Positions 12,701 through 24,370 of a stretch of DNA of 64,000 nt are shown one piece after another; the first letter of the stretch is position 1, and the number at the start of each line of letters is the position of its first letter. Both the position numbers and the translations under genes were made by a program. The stretch is taken from positions 3,821,001 through 3,885,000 of the forward strand of contig LR746273.1 in assembly GCA_902729315.2 (NCBI GenBank), given 5' to 3'. Source of the DNA: Spirodela intermedia (taxonomy: Eukaryota; Streptophyta; Magnoliopsida; Alismatales; Araceae). The notes beneath the pieces were generated by a model. That model ran no database searches and had not been told where the DNA came from. It worked only from the letters and a program-made list of their open reading frames with translations.

Positions 12701-15700
12701 TAGAAAAATAGCAGATAAGTAATTGCCATGTATTATGGAAAAGGATCAACTATCAAAATGAAAGGCAATGCCTTGGTACCAGCAAAAATATCTTATATCA
12801 CATCACCTATACACGTTCCTAAATAGGAAAATTGAAAAAGTTACTGCCAAAGGGAAGGCTCACCCTCAACAACGTCTCAAAGGGAAATCAAGTCTAACAC
12901 ATGAGCTGACAACAAGGAGAATTCTAGAACAAAAGGAAGACGTATTTGCCAACCAATACTGTATGCTAATACAGTATTTTACCCTTAGGTGAAGTAAAAA
13001 GGAGAAAGTTATAACTCCACTCCTTGAAAGTTATTAATCATGTAGAGGATGGACATTTGACAGAAAGGAATAATGAACCAATAAAATCGGCAATGAAAGG
13101 CATGGCTATGTTTCTAACTACAAATTAAATCCACCCATGGCAATTGTTTTCGTTCTTACCTAAAGATAAATAGTATATTAAAGCACCTGCCATGAAATCA
13201 CCAGTGGACATTTTGTACAAGTGCGATAAGAAACATACATTCAAGACAAATAACAATGATTAAAATTGGAAGAATGAGCGTGATGAAAAACAATTTCTTG
13301 CTGATGACTGAAAAAGCAAAGAACATCTCCGAATATACATTTGAAAGTAAAAAAAACTTTAGCCACAACGTATCAATATCTCAGGAGAATGCAGTGACTC
13401 TAATGAAGAGGAAATATTGAAGTTTTCGGATGTAGCATACCAAAGTTACCAGGCAGCCTGGATAAAAAATAGGAAGCACCAATATCTGGGAATAGTCCCA
13501 GTGCTGTTTCAGGCATAGCAAATACCTACAAATATAGAATGTCAGAAATGCATGCCATCTACAAAAGTAATTCAGGTTTATATAGAATATCACTTGAAAA
13601 GCGCTAATAAAGATTTTTTAAATGTTGTATTAGCATACATTCTGTGCAATAGAAGGATTCAAATTGATTGGAAACAAAGACAAAAATCTCTTCTTAAACT
13701 ATACCAGAAAGACCTTCTCATTGGCGCTCAATGCCTGTTCAAAGGGAATTAACTGTTGAAAGGGGTCCCTAAAGATAACTAATATTCTTAATGGTGTCAT
13801 AAAAATAAGGTCATGGATGCTCGTCCTTTTTTGAAACCACGTGTTTAGTTAGCTTATCCTGACCTTGTTTTTGAGTTTTAGGCTAAGAGATGAAGGGATT
13901 AGATTTTAAAAATAAGCTAAAAAATGAATTCAATATAACAAGGTTCAACTCTGAGGAGTTATAGGAAGAGTTATATAAACACCAAGTTATTATATGCAGA
14001 AAATTAGCTTTTGATCTAAATGTTGGCCTTGATGTCATTAACTTGATGAAATTAGCAACACATCAAGTTCGAAATGAACATAGTTGGTCATGACGTTGAC
14101 CCAAAGTTTCTGGTGAAAAGAAAGTGTGGACCACTCTTCGACAGCTGTTAACACCCTCTATGCGTGAAGCCATAACTAGAACTGAAATAGAAAGAAATAG
14201 ATGGTTATTTTCATCAAGTATGAGGTTCCCTCAAGCCACTACCTAAACCACATGCAAAACTTATATATTAGACCTTGTGGTGAAAAGCAGCCAGGAAAAA
14301 TGCAAGAGACAAAACCACTTAAAATTTTACTGGATTCAAGTTTCTCTTTCAAAAGTGCTACAGAAGGACAAGCATTGTTGGTACAAAGAAACTTTATTCA
14401 AGATCAATAAAACTTCCAAGTTACTAAAACGTATTTTTTACTGTTGCGAAACAGTTTTTTAAGCTGTAAATTTTGCTTTTCCCTAATTCCTTGTATTCTA
14501 AAAGACTGCTACCAAACAAAACTCGGCTTATGGTGAGATTTTGATTGCACATTTAGAAAGCAAGCCTGTAGGTTGCATAATCGTCAAAATCCTAATGTGG
14601 GTGTGGTGTGCGGAATGGAGTAGGTGTGGAGTTGATCGTCCTATTATGTTTCTCGTTTGAGGCTTTTCACCCTATGAATTTATTTCTTCTATTCTAGTTG
14701 CATAATTCTTTCTTAGGGCTAACAATGCTATCTTCATCCTCTTTCTTGACTATTGTTGAAGATAAAAAAAAAAAAAGGAAAGAAACCATTCATGGGTATT
14801 GGGGGGGGGAGGGGGGGAGGGGGGGGGGTTTCCATAGGGCAATAATTTTTCTTCTTCCTTAGAGTACCCAAGAGCATAAGTGCGCAAGCCAGTCACTCCA
14901 TTGGCAATAATTTAGGGTTTATTTTACTGATGTTCCTCTTTCTAATTGACCACTGTTCAGGTCACATCTAAGGTTTCTCTTGTGGGATAGCCCTTGGAGG
15001 ACATGACCCAAATCAAGGTTGTGAATTCCACAAGAAAGACTTAAACAAGGTAGAACTAAGCTATTCAACCAATGATCAAACAATCAAGAGGGACATGCGA
15101 GTTCATGACGTTTATCATGAGATGTAAGTTGATAATCATTCACATGGATATCCTTGTGCAATGGAAGACCACTATTCTATCTTATGTACACTGGATAGTG
15201 TAAATGCCATACAAGCCAAGGTAAAGACCAACCTCATGTAGGCACTACAGGCCTACAACTCTAATTAAAACAGAGAATCTTGGAATAGATGGTTTCACAA
15301 TCGAACTACCAAGAAGTGCAGCTGCAGAAATGATTTAACCAGGACATCAAAATGATCGAGTGGTAGGCAGAGGAGAGTGATTTATTTCATTATGTACTAA
15401 GGAGGCTGCGGCTCAGACAAGCCTGTACTCATGTGGCAAAGTAACATTGGATGACACGGTTGGCTATCTAACATGGCACTAAGTGTGCAACATCCACAAG
15501 AAAACAACTTTCATGTGAAAAGAGTGTGGCACATCAAATACTAGTGTAAGCAGAAACACAAAAAAAACCTTTATATGGCTTTATAATACCCTAGCAAAAC
15601 CTGAAAGGACACCCATCATCCACCTTGCCTACAACATCCACAAGAAAACAACTTTCATGTGAAAAGAGTGTGGCACGTCAAATACTAGTGTAAGCAGAAA

Positions 15701-18700
15701 CACACAAAAAAAACCTTTACATGGCTTTATAATACCCTAGCAAAACCTCAAAGGATACCCATCATCCACCTTGTCTACATGATAGCAAGCACTTAACTTG
15801 CAGAACAAATACACGTGAAGATAACAGCCTGCACACAGGCGATATTCAAGGCTTCTTTTCTGTATCCTTATTTTACATCCAAAAATCTTCATTTTTATAA
15901 AGTTCATAAATACAGTCACAATAGTAACACTTTCTATATGTAATCGGATTTGCATCCTGTCCATTAATTCAGTCACTTGGCCACTCTACATGATCCTAGA
16001 ATCCATAATAATAGTAGGACAGAAATCACGGTGGTTGATTGTCTCCTTTCTCATAGAGGAGAACAATCGTGGATCCCCCCCCCTTCCCCCACCGCCCACC
16101 CCCAAAGAAGCCCCAAAAGGGTAACGTCAATGGTCGTCAACTTCAATGTAATGATTTGGGAGCCTTCTCAGAAATATTTTGCCACAGAGATGAAGACGAG
16201 GAAGATTGAAGGGATCGCTAAGTTTCCCATCTTTGACACAATTCAAGGATCTGAGGAAGATGGTGAAGGTAGAATGGAGGGAGCTTGAAGAAACCAATAT
16301 ATTTGACCTTACAGAAATAGTTTTGAAAATATGAAGGTAAACTGTTTACAACAGAAATACTTCTCCTACAAAGAAAGCCCTAATAACTACTAGAAATCAA
16401 ACAGAAATATGTCACAATTATGGATAGGCTGATACAAAGGAATGATCAGACGATAACTGAAGGTAGAATGGAGGGAGCTTGAAGAAACCAATATATTTGA
16501 CCTTACAGAAATAGTTTTGAAAATATGAAGGTAAACTGTTTACAACAGAAATACTTCTCCTAAAAAGAAAGCCCTAATAACTACTAGAAATCAAACAGAA
16601 ATATGTCACAATTATGGATAGGCTCATGCAAAGTACAGTAAATAAGTTTTGATGGTAAGTCAAGACAAAGATAGAACAAGCTATAAACTTTGCTTAGTAC
16701 CGAAGTTTCAGTAGCAACTCGAAATCTCCCATGTATGGAGACACCAGCCCCACCGCCCATAACAATTCCATTGAGAATGGAAACCTTCAGACGTTTAATA
16801 AAATATTAGAATTTTCCAGTATCTTAGTATGCTCAAGAATGTGAACATGATAACCTCAATGAAACTCATGTATACTTCATATCAATAATAATAAATTGCT
16901 ACAAAAATAAAATACCTGGGGTTTACTGTATGTTGAAATTATATAATTTAAGACGAATTCATTCCGAAAAAAATTTGCACCATGACTCCAGTGATCTGAT
17001 GAACAATATCACATGGAAAGATGTCATATTGAAGATATTACAATATTGAACATCCCAAACAGACACCAAAAAGACATTTACAATGACCCATCGCTTATCT
17101 GAAAATTGTTATGAATTTTCCAAGCCATGCAGATGGACACCATTGAATGGAAGGTAAAGAAGAAACCCGAGTTATTTTGTTGAAAAATTGATCTTTACTG
17201 AACCAAAGGCCTACCTGCTTCTCAGTTCATGATTTGGGCAATACTTCATAAATCATGTCACTTCCTTGAATATACTATTCCACAATCCGGAGAAATCTGG
17301 AGAATAAATGACTGGTTCGAGTTCACAAATATACCAAAGAATCATGTTCCTTGGATTTTTTCAATCAAAACATTAGTGAAATAGCATTTTGGAATGCTAG
17401 CTAAAAATGGAAAATCAACGGTGCACACTGAAATCTAATTTAAAAGCGCTAGGTTCAAGTAGATATGTTAATGCTTTCCTGATCATTGAGAAAATTTTCA
17501 TCTAATAGATCAATAATATCACTAATTGTCTTATGTTTAACTTGATAAAAAGTGAGAAGGATTGATACCTTTGACAACAGATTTAACAACAGCTGAAACA
17601 TCTCCACCTGCACAAAATGCTCTCCCTTCTCCCTGTACCATAAAAGAAAAATTTTATGAGAAAAAAGAAAAATACCTTTTAACTCAATGTTTTAAGAATC
17701 AGTTAGAAAGAAAGAAAGATTATATCTTTAAGGAACTCCTGGAGAATAAGATAGATTAAGAGAGGTGATGGCTCACAGCCCTTTAAGTAAGATCCTAGGG
17801 AGCAGCAGAGGAAAGTAACTCCTAACACAGGGCAGCCCTCTTATATTTTATTTATACTCCAAATAATAGTGATCACAAAAGACTTCTTAATGTAGAACAC
17901 ATTTTTAGGAAACGAGAAAGGCCAAAAAAAGCATTCCAAAGGGCCTAAAGAGTAAAACGTGCACGAAATAAATATAGCAAAAAGTTCTCTCCAGCAGATC
18001 TTTCTTTTTAGTTGATTACGTTTATGTTTTCCTTATTCTCTAGAAATCCTTTTTAACAGCTTTCATTGCCAGATTTTATTTTAAGCAAATTTAGAAATAT
18101 TTTCAATAAGGACAAAGCGTAAAAGGAGACTGTTTCCAGCCAAAGTCATTATTTTGATCAACTGCAGTTCCCTTACTCATTCCTTGAGGACTAAATTTTT
18201 TGTCTTCCCCGTGATTTCTGCAAAGTCAAGTCTTCATGCATGAACAAATATGTATCAACAGATATAATGTATTCGTCATGCATGAACAAATATGTCACAA
18301 CACTCTGTGTTATGCCTATGCATAGATGTCTTCCACGCTCAATTTTTCATTCACAGAATTCAAACTATTTTAAATCTGTTTTTAGTTAACGTTTCTACCA
18401 CTTGAACTGTTGAACATGACGCGGGATGCATTACTCCCCAAAGTCAAGTTTCTCCTTATATAACGGCGATTGGACTCAATGTGTTTCATTGTGTCGTATT
18501 GAAACGATTCTTGACGAAACTAACAGCTATTTTATTCTTAACCATGACTTCAATGGGACTTGAAACTTTAGACCCATGTTTTTAAGGCTTTCTTAACCAT
18601 GATAGTTCAAACATGCCATGAGTCATAACACTACATAGCTTAAACATCAGATTGAGCACATATTATTTAGTTTTTGTTTATCCATACTACAACAGTATTA

Positions 18701-21700
18701 CATAAATATGGGCAATATTCACCAATGTATCTTTTGTCATCCTAATACATTCCTTAGTATACTTGTATATGGACTGAAACAGTTGAACTTAGTGTCACAG
18801 ACCTATCCCCTAGAAATGGCTTGATATATCTGAAAATCTATTCTACAATCTATGTATGGAGGGGATTATAGGTATAGATATCGTTGCTGATCACACTCAC
18901 TACATAAGTGATTGTCAGTCTATTAAATATAGGAAATAACTACTTACCTACCAGACTTTGATATCTTCTTCTTCACCAGGTAAGAGCTCTCATTTACAAA
19001 ACATCTTATGGAGCTGAGAATGAGGGATCAAGCCTAGAATGTTCACTTGAACCTTGAGGAGAGTTCTTACCCTCGTTGTGAGATTGTAAGAGAGCTTCGC
19101 TGCCTTAGAATTTTTAATTTGTGAAAGCCTTCGGCATGTCAGATATAATGAGGCTTCAAACCATGACAGGGCTATTTCCCCTTGGACAGATTAGAACGGC
19201 CAGTTTTTATCCCCTTTTAGCACTTACTTTAGGCACTGCAACTTTCCAAGTGTTGATCCCGAAGTCTAAAAGACAGTTGTGCTCTTGTGCCTCTAGCACA
19301 ACTCTAGCTTTCCGAGCATCACCTCCTGTGCCTAATTTCCTAGCATCACTCATTTTCCTAACCTCTTTAACTAGAAGTGACAATTCCTACGGATTATTTT
19401 TTCTAGTCCCTATTCATGTATCAAACCATAGCCTTCAGTTGTTGACAGCTGTACATGTGGTTCTGTTTTATAAATCCAATCCACACGACTAGTAGGGTTG
19501 ATTGATATGCATTTTGCTCTCTATTTCACCACAGGTGTCAACCTTTACTTTATCTGATTTAAACTTTGACAATTTTGACAAAAAATGTGCTGAGATTTAT
19601 TTTGGCTTATGAAAATGATTTAGCCTTTTGAACTCAACAATTCAGAACTGATTTGACATGATTTTTCGTGTACCCCAATTTTCAAGCCCGCAGAGGCCTA
19701 AAACTTACCTACTGGGACTGATTGAATGAGTCTCCCATTCACATACAACTCCGAATCAAATTTTTAACATGTCAAATATATTAGAGATGATTTCCCGTCC
19801 AACACGGGCTAAAATGAGACAGCTACAGTTCATAAGTTGACATAAGTAAAGCAGACCAAAATTCATTAAAACATTACAGAATATAAATGTGTGTATGCAT
19901 GTGCTGGTCTAATACCTTCATAATCAATAGCTTCACTTCAGGGTCAACCTCATAGGCAAGAAAAAGCTTCAATAATTTTGAGATCTGATAAGCAACGGTT
20001 AAAACTAGGATTAGCATCAGAATTGAACATTCTTGGGAGTCTATCAACTGAACAAGGATCTTTTCTTGGTGAGAAGCCAATAACAAAGGGAAGGTAAAAT
20101 AACTGTAGAGCTGTCATAATCAAGTGTCAGTAACGAATGTGAAACTATCACATAGCTAATGAATGACAAAAGGAAGGATTATATTAATTCGACATGCATA
20201 AAATGCAGAAAGCAAACATAAAACAATCCACGAATAGCAAAGATAAACACAGATGCCTGAGGACATACATGAACGGCACAATACCGAACCAGAATGTTTA
20301 CCATATTTATCACAGGTCCTCCCGAGTTTATGAAAATTCATTTAATGCTTATTTGAGGGCCTCTAAGGAAGTTATGAATTCATTTCCCGCATCATCATCC
20401 TCTGACACGAAAATGTAACGTATTATGATACTCCAAAATTCAATGTACGCTTTCAATTGAAGAACACCTGATGTTTCTTTTTTTGTGCACATAAACGGAA
20501 TTGTATTCCTCAGAACTATGACAGGCCGCGAGGAATCTCTCCTTTTGGCTGTTATTCACAGATCTCTTACGAATCAGGTCAAACACGCTGGCATTCAATA
20601 TGATGCTACTGTACCTGTTCAGAGCAGTCATTCTTTGTAACTCTTTTTTTTTTGTTGGTTGATTTCGAATATCTAGGGCCAAACAATGTACTCAGCCTCC
20701 AGCCCAGTGGTATATTAGACCGGACCTAGATTGGAGAAAGACTTATCTCCACATTGCGCAACCCAACTTCTTCTCCTCTGTCTTCTCCCCCAATATTTAT
20801 TTCTCCAATAATACAATTCTTTTAGATACAACTCTTGATTGCTAAGAACACGCTTGAGGAATGAATGATTAAAGAATATTATATTCATACATGGTTTACT
20901 GAATGAAATCACGAAAGAACCAGGTAGTTACACAACTGAGATGATCAAGGCGAGCATTTTTTGTGCTCACTTGCCTTTGCACCTAAAGACCTGTCCGTCC
21001 AACAGCACTTTTTTCGCAAGGGGATGCCTTGAAAAGTATGATTCAGTATTTAAATCTACAATCCACAAGTTTAAAACAAGTGAACACCACACGAAGTTAC
21101 TAACCTCAGAAATAGTGCGATTGAAAATCTGTCAACTTCCTAGACACATCCACCACAGTTCTTGTAAATATGATGTCTGCGCTTCCACCAAAGTTCCGTC
21201 ATTCTCTCCATAAATTGGGCAGTATGGAATAAAATCCCTATACATCCTGTAACCCAGTCAACAGTCTGCACGTAATGTTTCAGTACACAATAAAAAATTA
21301 CTTCTTGTCTCAGTTTCCCATCCATATGTGAGGCACATCCCATTCCTTTCTAATACTGTTATCCATATTTTGCAGCAAAACTACCTTTGTCTTCTGAATT
21401 AACCATGTTACCTGCATTCGTCACCATCTTAGACATCAAATCCTATGTGCAATACTAGGTGAAGACCCTGATTTGATGACTACATATTGCCACATCCCTG
21501 ATTCTAATATGCCAAGAAAAGTTCCTAGCAGCAGTGGCAAGAGAAAAGACAGTAAAATCGACTAAGATATTATGGCATCAGAAAGTTTTGAGCTCAAGAC
21601 TCTTGTTTTGACCAAATAAAAAGACATCTTCAAGAATTTGATTTGATTTTGTGTATAAGTTCTAATGCAAGAAATGTAGATTTATGAAAGATAAAATGTA

Positions 21701-24370
21701 CATAAAATGAAGTTAATGTGATAAGATTTGAACCCACAAAGTTATACGCCAAACTTTAAAAAAAATAAACGACTAGATGTGCAGAAATCCAATCTAGAAT
21801 ATGAGAGTTACCACCAACCAAGCATTCATACATTGGAGCCCAAACAGAAAATAGAACACACGTCTGACCACGAAGTTGGCCTAAAAGAATCCATTGAACA
21901 ACAAGTGTTGACAACCAAACAACAGGTGTCAACACATACATCACAAGAAGCAAAAAATAGAAATGTAACTCGAAGAGATCTATAACTATTTTTTGGGGCC
22001 ACCTTAGGCCATTAGTAGTTCTCCTGGCCCTACCTATTGGGCAATCGCTCATAGATCACCATCATGGCACTGATAATGAGGAAAAGGAGAAAATTTTCAG
22101 TAAAACTCACATAACTTGTTATTAGTGATAGAGGCATCAAAGCCCAAGCCAATCATCGAGTTTGGTGAGTCTCATCTCAGTTAAAAGTGATGTGGTACAC
22201 ATGGAGAGTATCACATGGCTGTCTGCCCCCCTTAATATCATATATCCCACTTCTTAGGCAACATGAATACTTGTTGTTCGGATGAAGTTGAAGACGAAGA
22301 CATGAGTCACTTGTCCTTTAGGCGTTCCTTCACACAGCAGACTTGGCGAAAGGTCTTTAGAATTTGGTATTAGAAGATTCATTCTTACAGATATGAATGT
22401 GGCATGGGGAACATGCGAGAGGAGCAGCGGAACACGAAGAGAATTCACATAGTGTGGCATTCCATGGTGCACGCAATGCTTTGGATCATTTAGACAACTG
22501 AACGCACATTTTGGTTTGCACTGATCAGCAGATAGAATTCGATACTGTATATCACTGAGAGAGAGTGGGAAAGGTTTTTTTCGTAATTGGAGGAGGTACA
22601 ACTCATCTATATTGCGAACTGTGAATCGTCAGAAATGCATGCATTCATTGGGAGTACACGGAGGTTTCTTGTTTTGTAAATTGAAGGTTTGCCTGTATCT
22701 CAATCTTCTTTCTTCTTTCTCTAAAGTAACGATCATGAGATGCTATCCAATTTCAAGAAGAAAACAAACATCACATGACTTCCCAGCTCTGTCTAAATTG
22801 AACCAACTCGTATATCTAGCTTAATTTTTAATTTATCATGACAGGATCAATGTGGGGATTGGCTGACTTTGTGCAATCATAAAGAGGTTTGGCAGGGAGG
22901 AGAGTGAATCCAAACAATAAATCAAAAATTGTATTTAAAACTAATTCATCATTTTTTAACAAATCTACCTCTTAAATTTTTAATTTTATTAATTACATGA
23001 CATAAGACCGTGGTCACTCTTAACAGCAAATCAGAGAATCAGAATATTCTTGCTAATCGAGTCACAAACTGACCAAGATCGGCCCTGATCATCCAATGTT
23101 CTCTTCACAAGTCAAAAATTACCATAATATTGAGTGAAGAAGTCATTCAGATAACCATTCTATGCAGCAAGTTTTTCTTCTCCCTCAATCACTGCTCTCG
23201 AGATCATTTAAATATTAAATTTAAATAAAGAAAGAATCTGCATCCAAAAATATATGAAACTTGGAGAGACATTTTTTAAAAAATTACGTATAAAACATAT
23301 AACTATTGCATCTTCATGTATAGAACAATGTGTCGTAACAGAAGTTATTTACTGAAAGAAATATAGGATTTGATAAGAAGTATTCATGTACGTACCATTT
23401 GATATGAGAGAGCATTCAATTGACGAGGCCTGTTAAGAATTATAGTCCTCACACATCCTTTCGCTTCTGTCAAAACCTAGAAAAAGAAAGAAATTGGAAA
23501 TTCTGGTTTAAATTTTGACATTACTTTATTCACTTTAGTAGTTTGAAAATAATCATGACTCTGGTAAAAGTGAAGACACTCAAGGAAAATAATCATCACT
23601 AGATGGTACAATATATTTTTCAGAAAAAAAAAAACGAATTGATATGTAAGTATGTGCACAATCTACTCTTCAAAGAACCCATACATTGGAGAAATATGTG
23701 TGTATTATGGAATTCCCAAGATCTACCCCAGGATTAACCTAGAAGAAGATGTCAACACACATCTCTGAAATTAATCGTCATCAGAAGACGAGTTAAAGGA
23801 ACTCTTCTAAAACCCTTGTAAATCATAATAATGGGCCCTGCGAAGGGAAACACGGCACAAAGTACTGGCTTTACAGATACGATAGAACCTGCCAAGAAAC
23901 AAAATTCATCTCTCCCTCAGAAAGTTGACCAATTTCTCTTGCAAACGTGAAATATAATCTATGCGACTGAACATGTGAGATGTTCTCTAGAATCAAACGG
24001 CAAGATTAAGCCAGAATCATAAAATATCCCCCCGTGTACCCATACCAGATGCTTGTCATTGAAAAGAAGTGAGAAATCTCTCTTCCAATCACCAACGGAG
24101 TCTTACCCAGCTGGTTTGTGTGATACGTTGACGAAAGTTCATATACGGCTTCGGACAGCAAAAGAATTAGAGAAAATCCTACTTCCTACGGGAGATCCTC
24201 AAGAAGGGGAATTGAGTGAGAGGGGAAACACAGTATTAATGAACAAATACGCTCAATCTTTCTAAATTCCCTCATAACTCACCGTCCCAGTTACGAAACA
24301 AGCCAGATTGATGAAAGGGGATGAACGGTACCTGGCTGGTGTCATCGCTGCCAGCATCCCGGGAAGCCAT
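3755..24370 (-). CDS. CHY1: 3-hydroxyisobutyryl-CoA hydrolase, peroxisomal (CHY1-type), complete, 14 exons
   Basis: Hydrolyses 3-hydroxyisobutyryl-CoA to free acid in valine breakdown; a crotonase-fold enzyme of the peroxisome. Exons 5' to 3': 24332-24370, 23396-23476, 19916-19984, 17569-17632, 16916-16995, 16701-16784, 13441-13525, 12571-12656, 12210-12331, 8849-8909, 6322-6420, 4120-4221, 3996-4037, 3755-3886. The frame holds across all 13 joins: 1,146 nt, 381 residues, against about 378 in Arabidopsis CHY1. Visible motifs are [11 protein letters not shown] (exon 2), [11 protein letters not shown] (about 64-74), [12 protein letters not shown] (about 116-127) and [11 protein letters not shown], with catalytic Glu145 and Asp153. 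Later come [20 protein letters not shown] and [14 protein letters not shown]. The C-terminus is ..GRSKL-stop, a canonical PTS1 signal. The start [13 protein letters not shown] is the only one in phase with exon 2. Introns total about 19.5 kb and contain transposon remnants. CHY1 is favoured over the mitochondrial paralogues because of PTS1 and the exon 12 sequence. Confidence 0.95.
4222..8848. other. CHY1 introns 10 and 11 (6421-8848 and 4222-6321)
   Basis: Two AT-rich introns flank the 99-bp exon 11. Apart from that exon I see no coding sequence, RNA gene or recognisable element. The 106-codon open stretch at 6731-7051 on the minus strand has no family character and lacks splice context, so I treat it as chance. 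Confidence 0.6.
9900..10970 (+). mobile_element. Copia-type LTR retrotransposon fragment (LTR end, PBS, start of gag), degenerate
   Basis: The primer-binding site TGGTATCAAAGC at 10152-10163 resembles the complement of the initiator methionine tRNA 3' end, the usual copia PBS. Upstream is LTR-like sequence with GGTATAAATAC and an AATAAA-type signal. Downstream, a frame from about 10441 reads a short Ser/Gly leader and then [20 protein letters not shown], the UBN2-type gag start. After a stop, further gag-like frames give [15 protein letters not shown] near 10890-10945. No protease, integrase or reverse transcriptase is recognisable, and I found no second LTR. The fragment lies in CHY1 intron 9 (8910-12209), antisense to the host gene. 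Confidence 0.8.
9904..10001. repeat. 49-bp perfect tandem duplication
   Basis: Two identical 49-bp units sit head to tail (9904-9952 and 9953-10001), each starting ATAACTAAACCCTGTATACT. They lie just upstream of a TATA-like GGTATAAATAC and a copia primer-binding site, so they are probably within the remnant of a retrotransposon LTR. Confidence 0.93.
14801..14828. repeat. G-rich run with quadruplex potential
   Basis: A stretch of G9-A-G7-A-G10 on the plus strand follows a 13-base A run at about 14764-14776. It is in CHY1 intron 6; because CHY1 is on the minus strand the transcript carries the C-rich version. Exact run lengths may be unreliable in assembly. Confidence 0.9.
15488..15777. repeat. 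Tandem duplication of about 144 bp
   Basis: Copy 1 (about 15488-15631) and copy 2 (about 15632-15777) both begin CAACATCCACAAGAAAACAA and end near ATCATCCACCTTG. They differ by a few substitutions and a 2-base insertion in an A-rich run. The similarity suggests a recent local duplication inside CHY1 intron 6. Confidence 0.92.
16075..16103. repeat. C-rich run
   Basis: Runs of 9, 5, 3 and 5 or more C separated by single or double bases on the plus strand. On the minus (sense) strand of the CHY1 pre-mRNA this is G-rich and could form a G-quadruplex within intron 6. Confidence 0.8.
16264..16624. repeat. Duplicated 167-bp unit separated by 27 bp
   Basis: The sequence at 16264-16430 recurs at 16458-16624, offset by 194 bp. 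Both begin TGAAGGTAGAATGGAGGGAG and end GGATAGGCT. I see one difference (TACAAAG versus TAAAAAG). The second copy ends 77 bp from the 3' splice-donor side of CHY1 exon 6 (16701-16784). Confidence 0.93.
17633..23395. other. CHY1 introns 2 and 3 (19985-23395 and 17633-19915)
   Basis: Two long introns flank the 69-bp exon 3 (19916-19984). The longest open stretch, 123 codons at 19121-19492 on the plus strand, has no recognisable domain. A 20-bp sequence TCATGCATGAACAAATATGT recurs within 50 bp near 18235 and 18278. I see no gene or identifiable transposon. Confidence 0.55.

Larger units (their letters stand above)
13526..16700. other. CHY1 intron 6, repeat-rich
   Basis: A 3.2 kb intron containing a G-run, a C-run and two separate tandem duplications, listed on their own. 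No coding sequence is recognised. The short open stretch at 15977-16288 on the plus strand spans the C-run and is chance. Confidence 0.7.

Noticed and set aside
13441-13450. Earlier donor for CHY1 exon 7 after ..SRLPG
   Set aside because: It keeps the frame but deletes three conserved residues; the downstream GTATGC donor restores ..LPGNFGEYVG as in the family.
15488-16624. CRISPR-like array because of repeated units
   Set aside because: Only two copies of each long unit, with no short regular repeats and spacers, in a eukaryotic intron.
19121-19492. 123-codon open frame as a gene nested in CHY1
   Set aside because: No domain, no splice or codon signature, no recognisable relative; the length is within chance for this much intron sequence.
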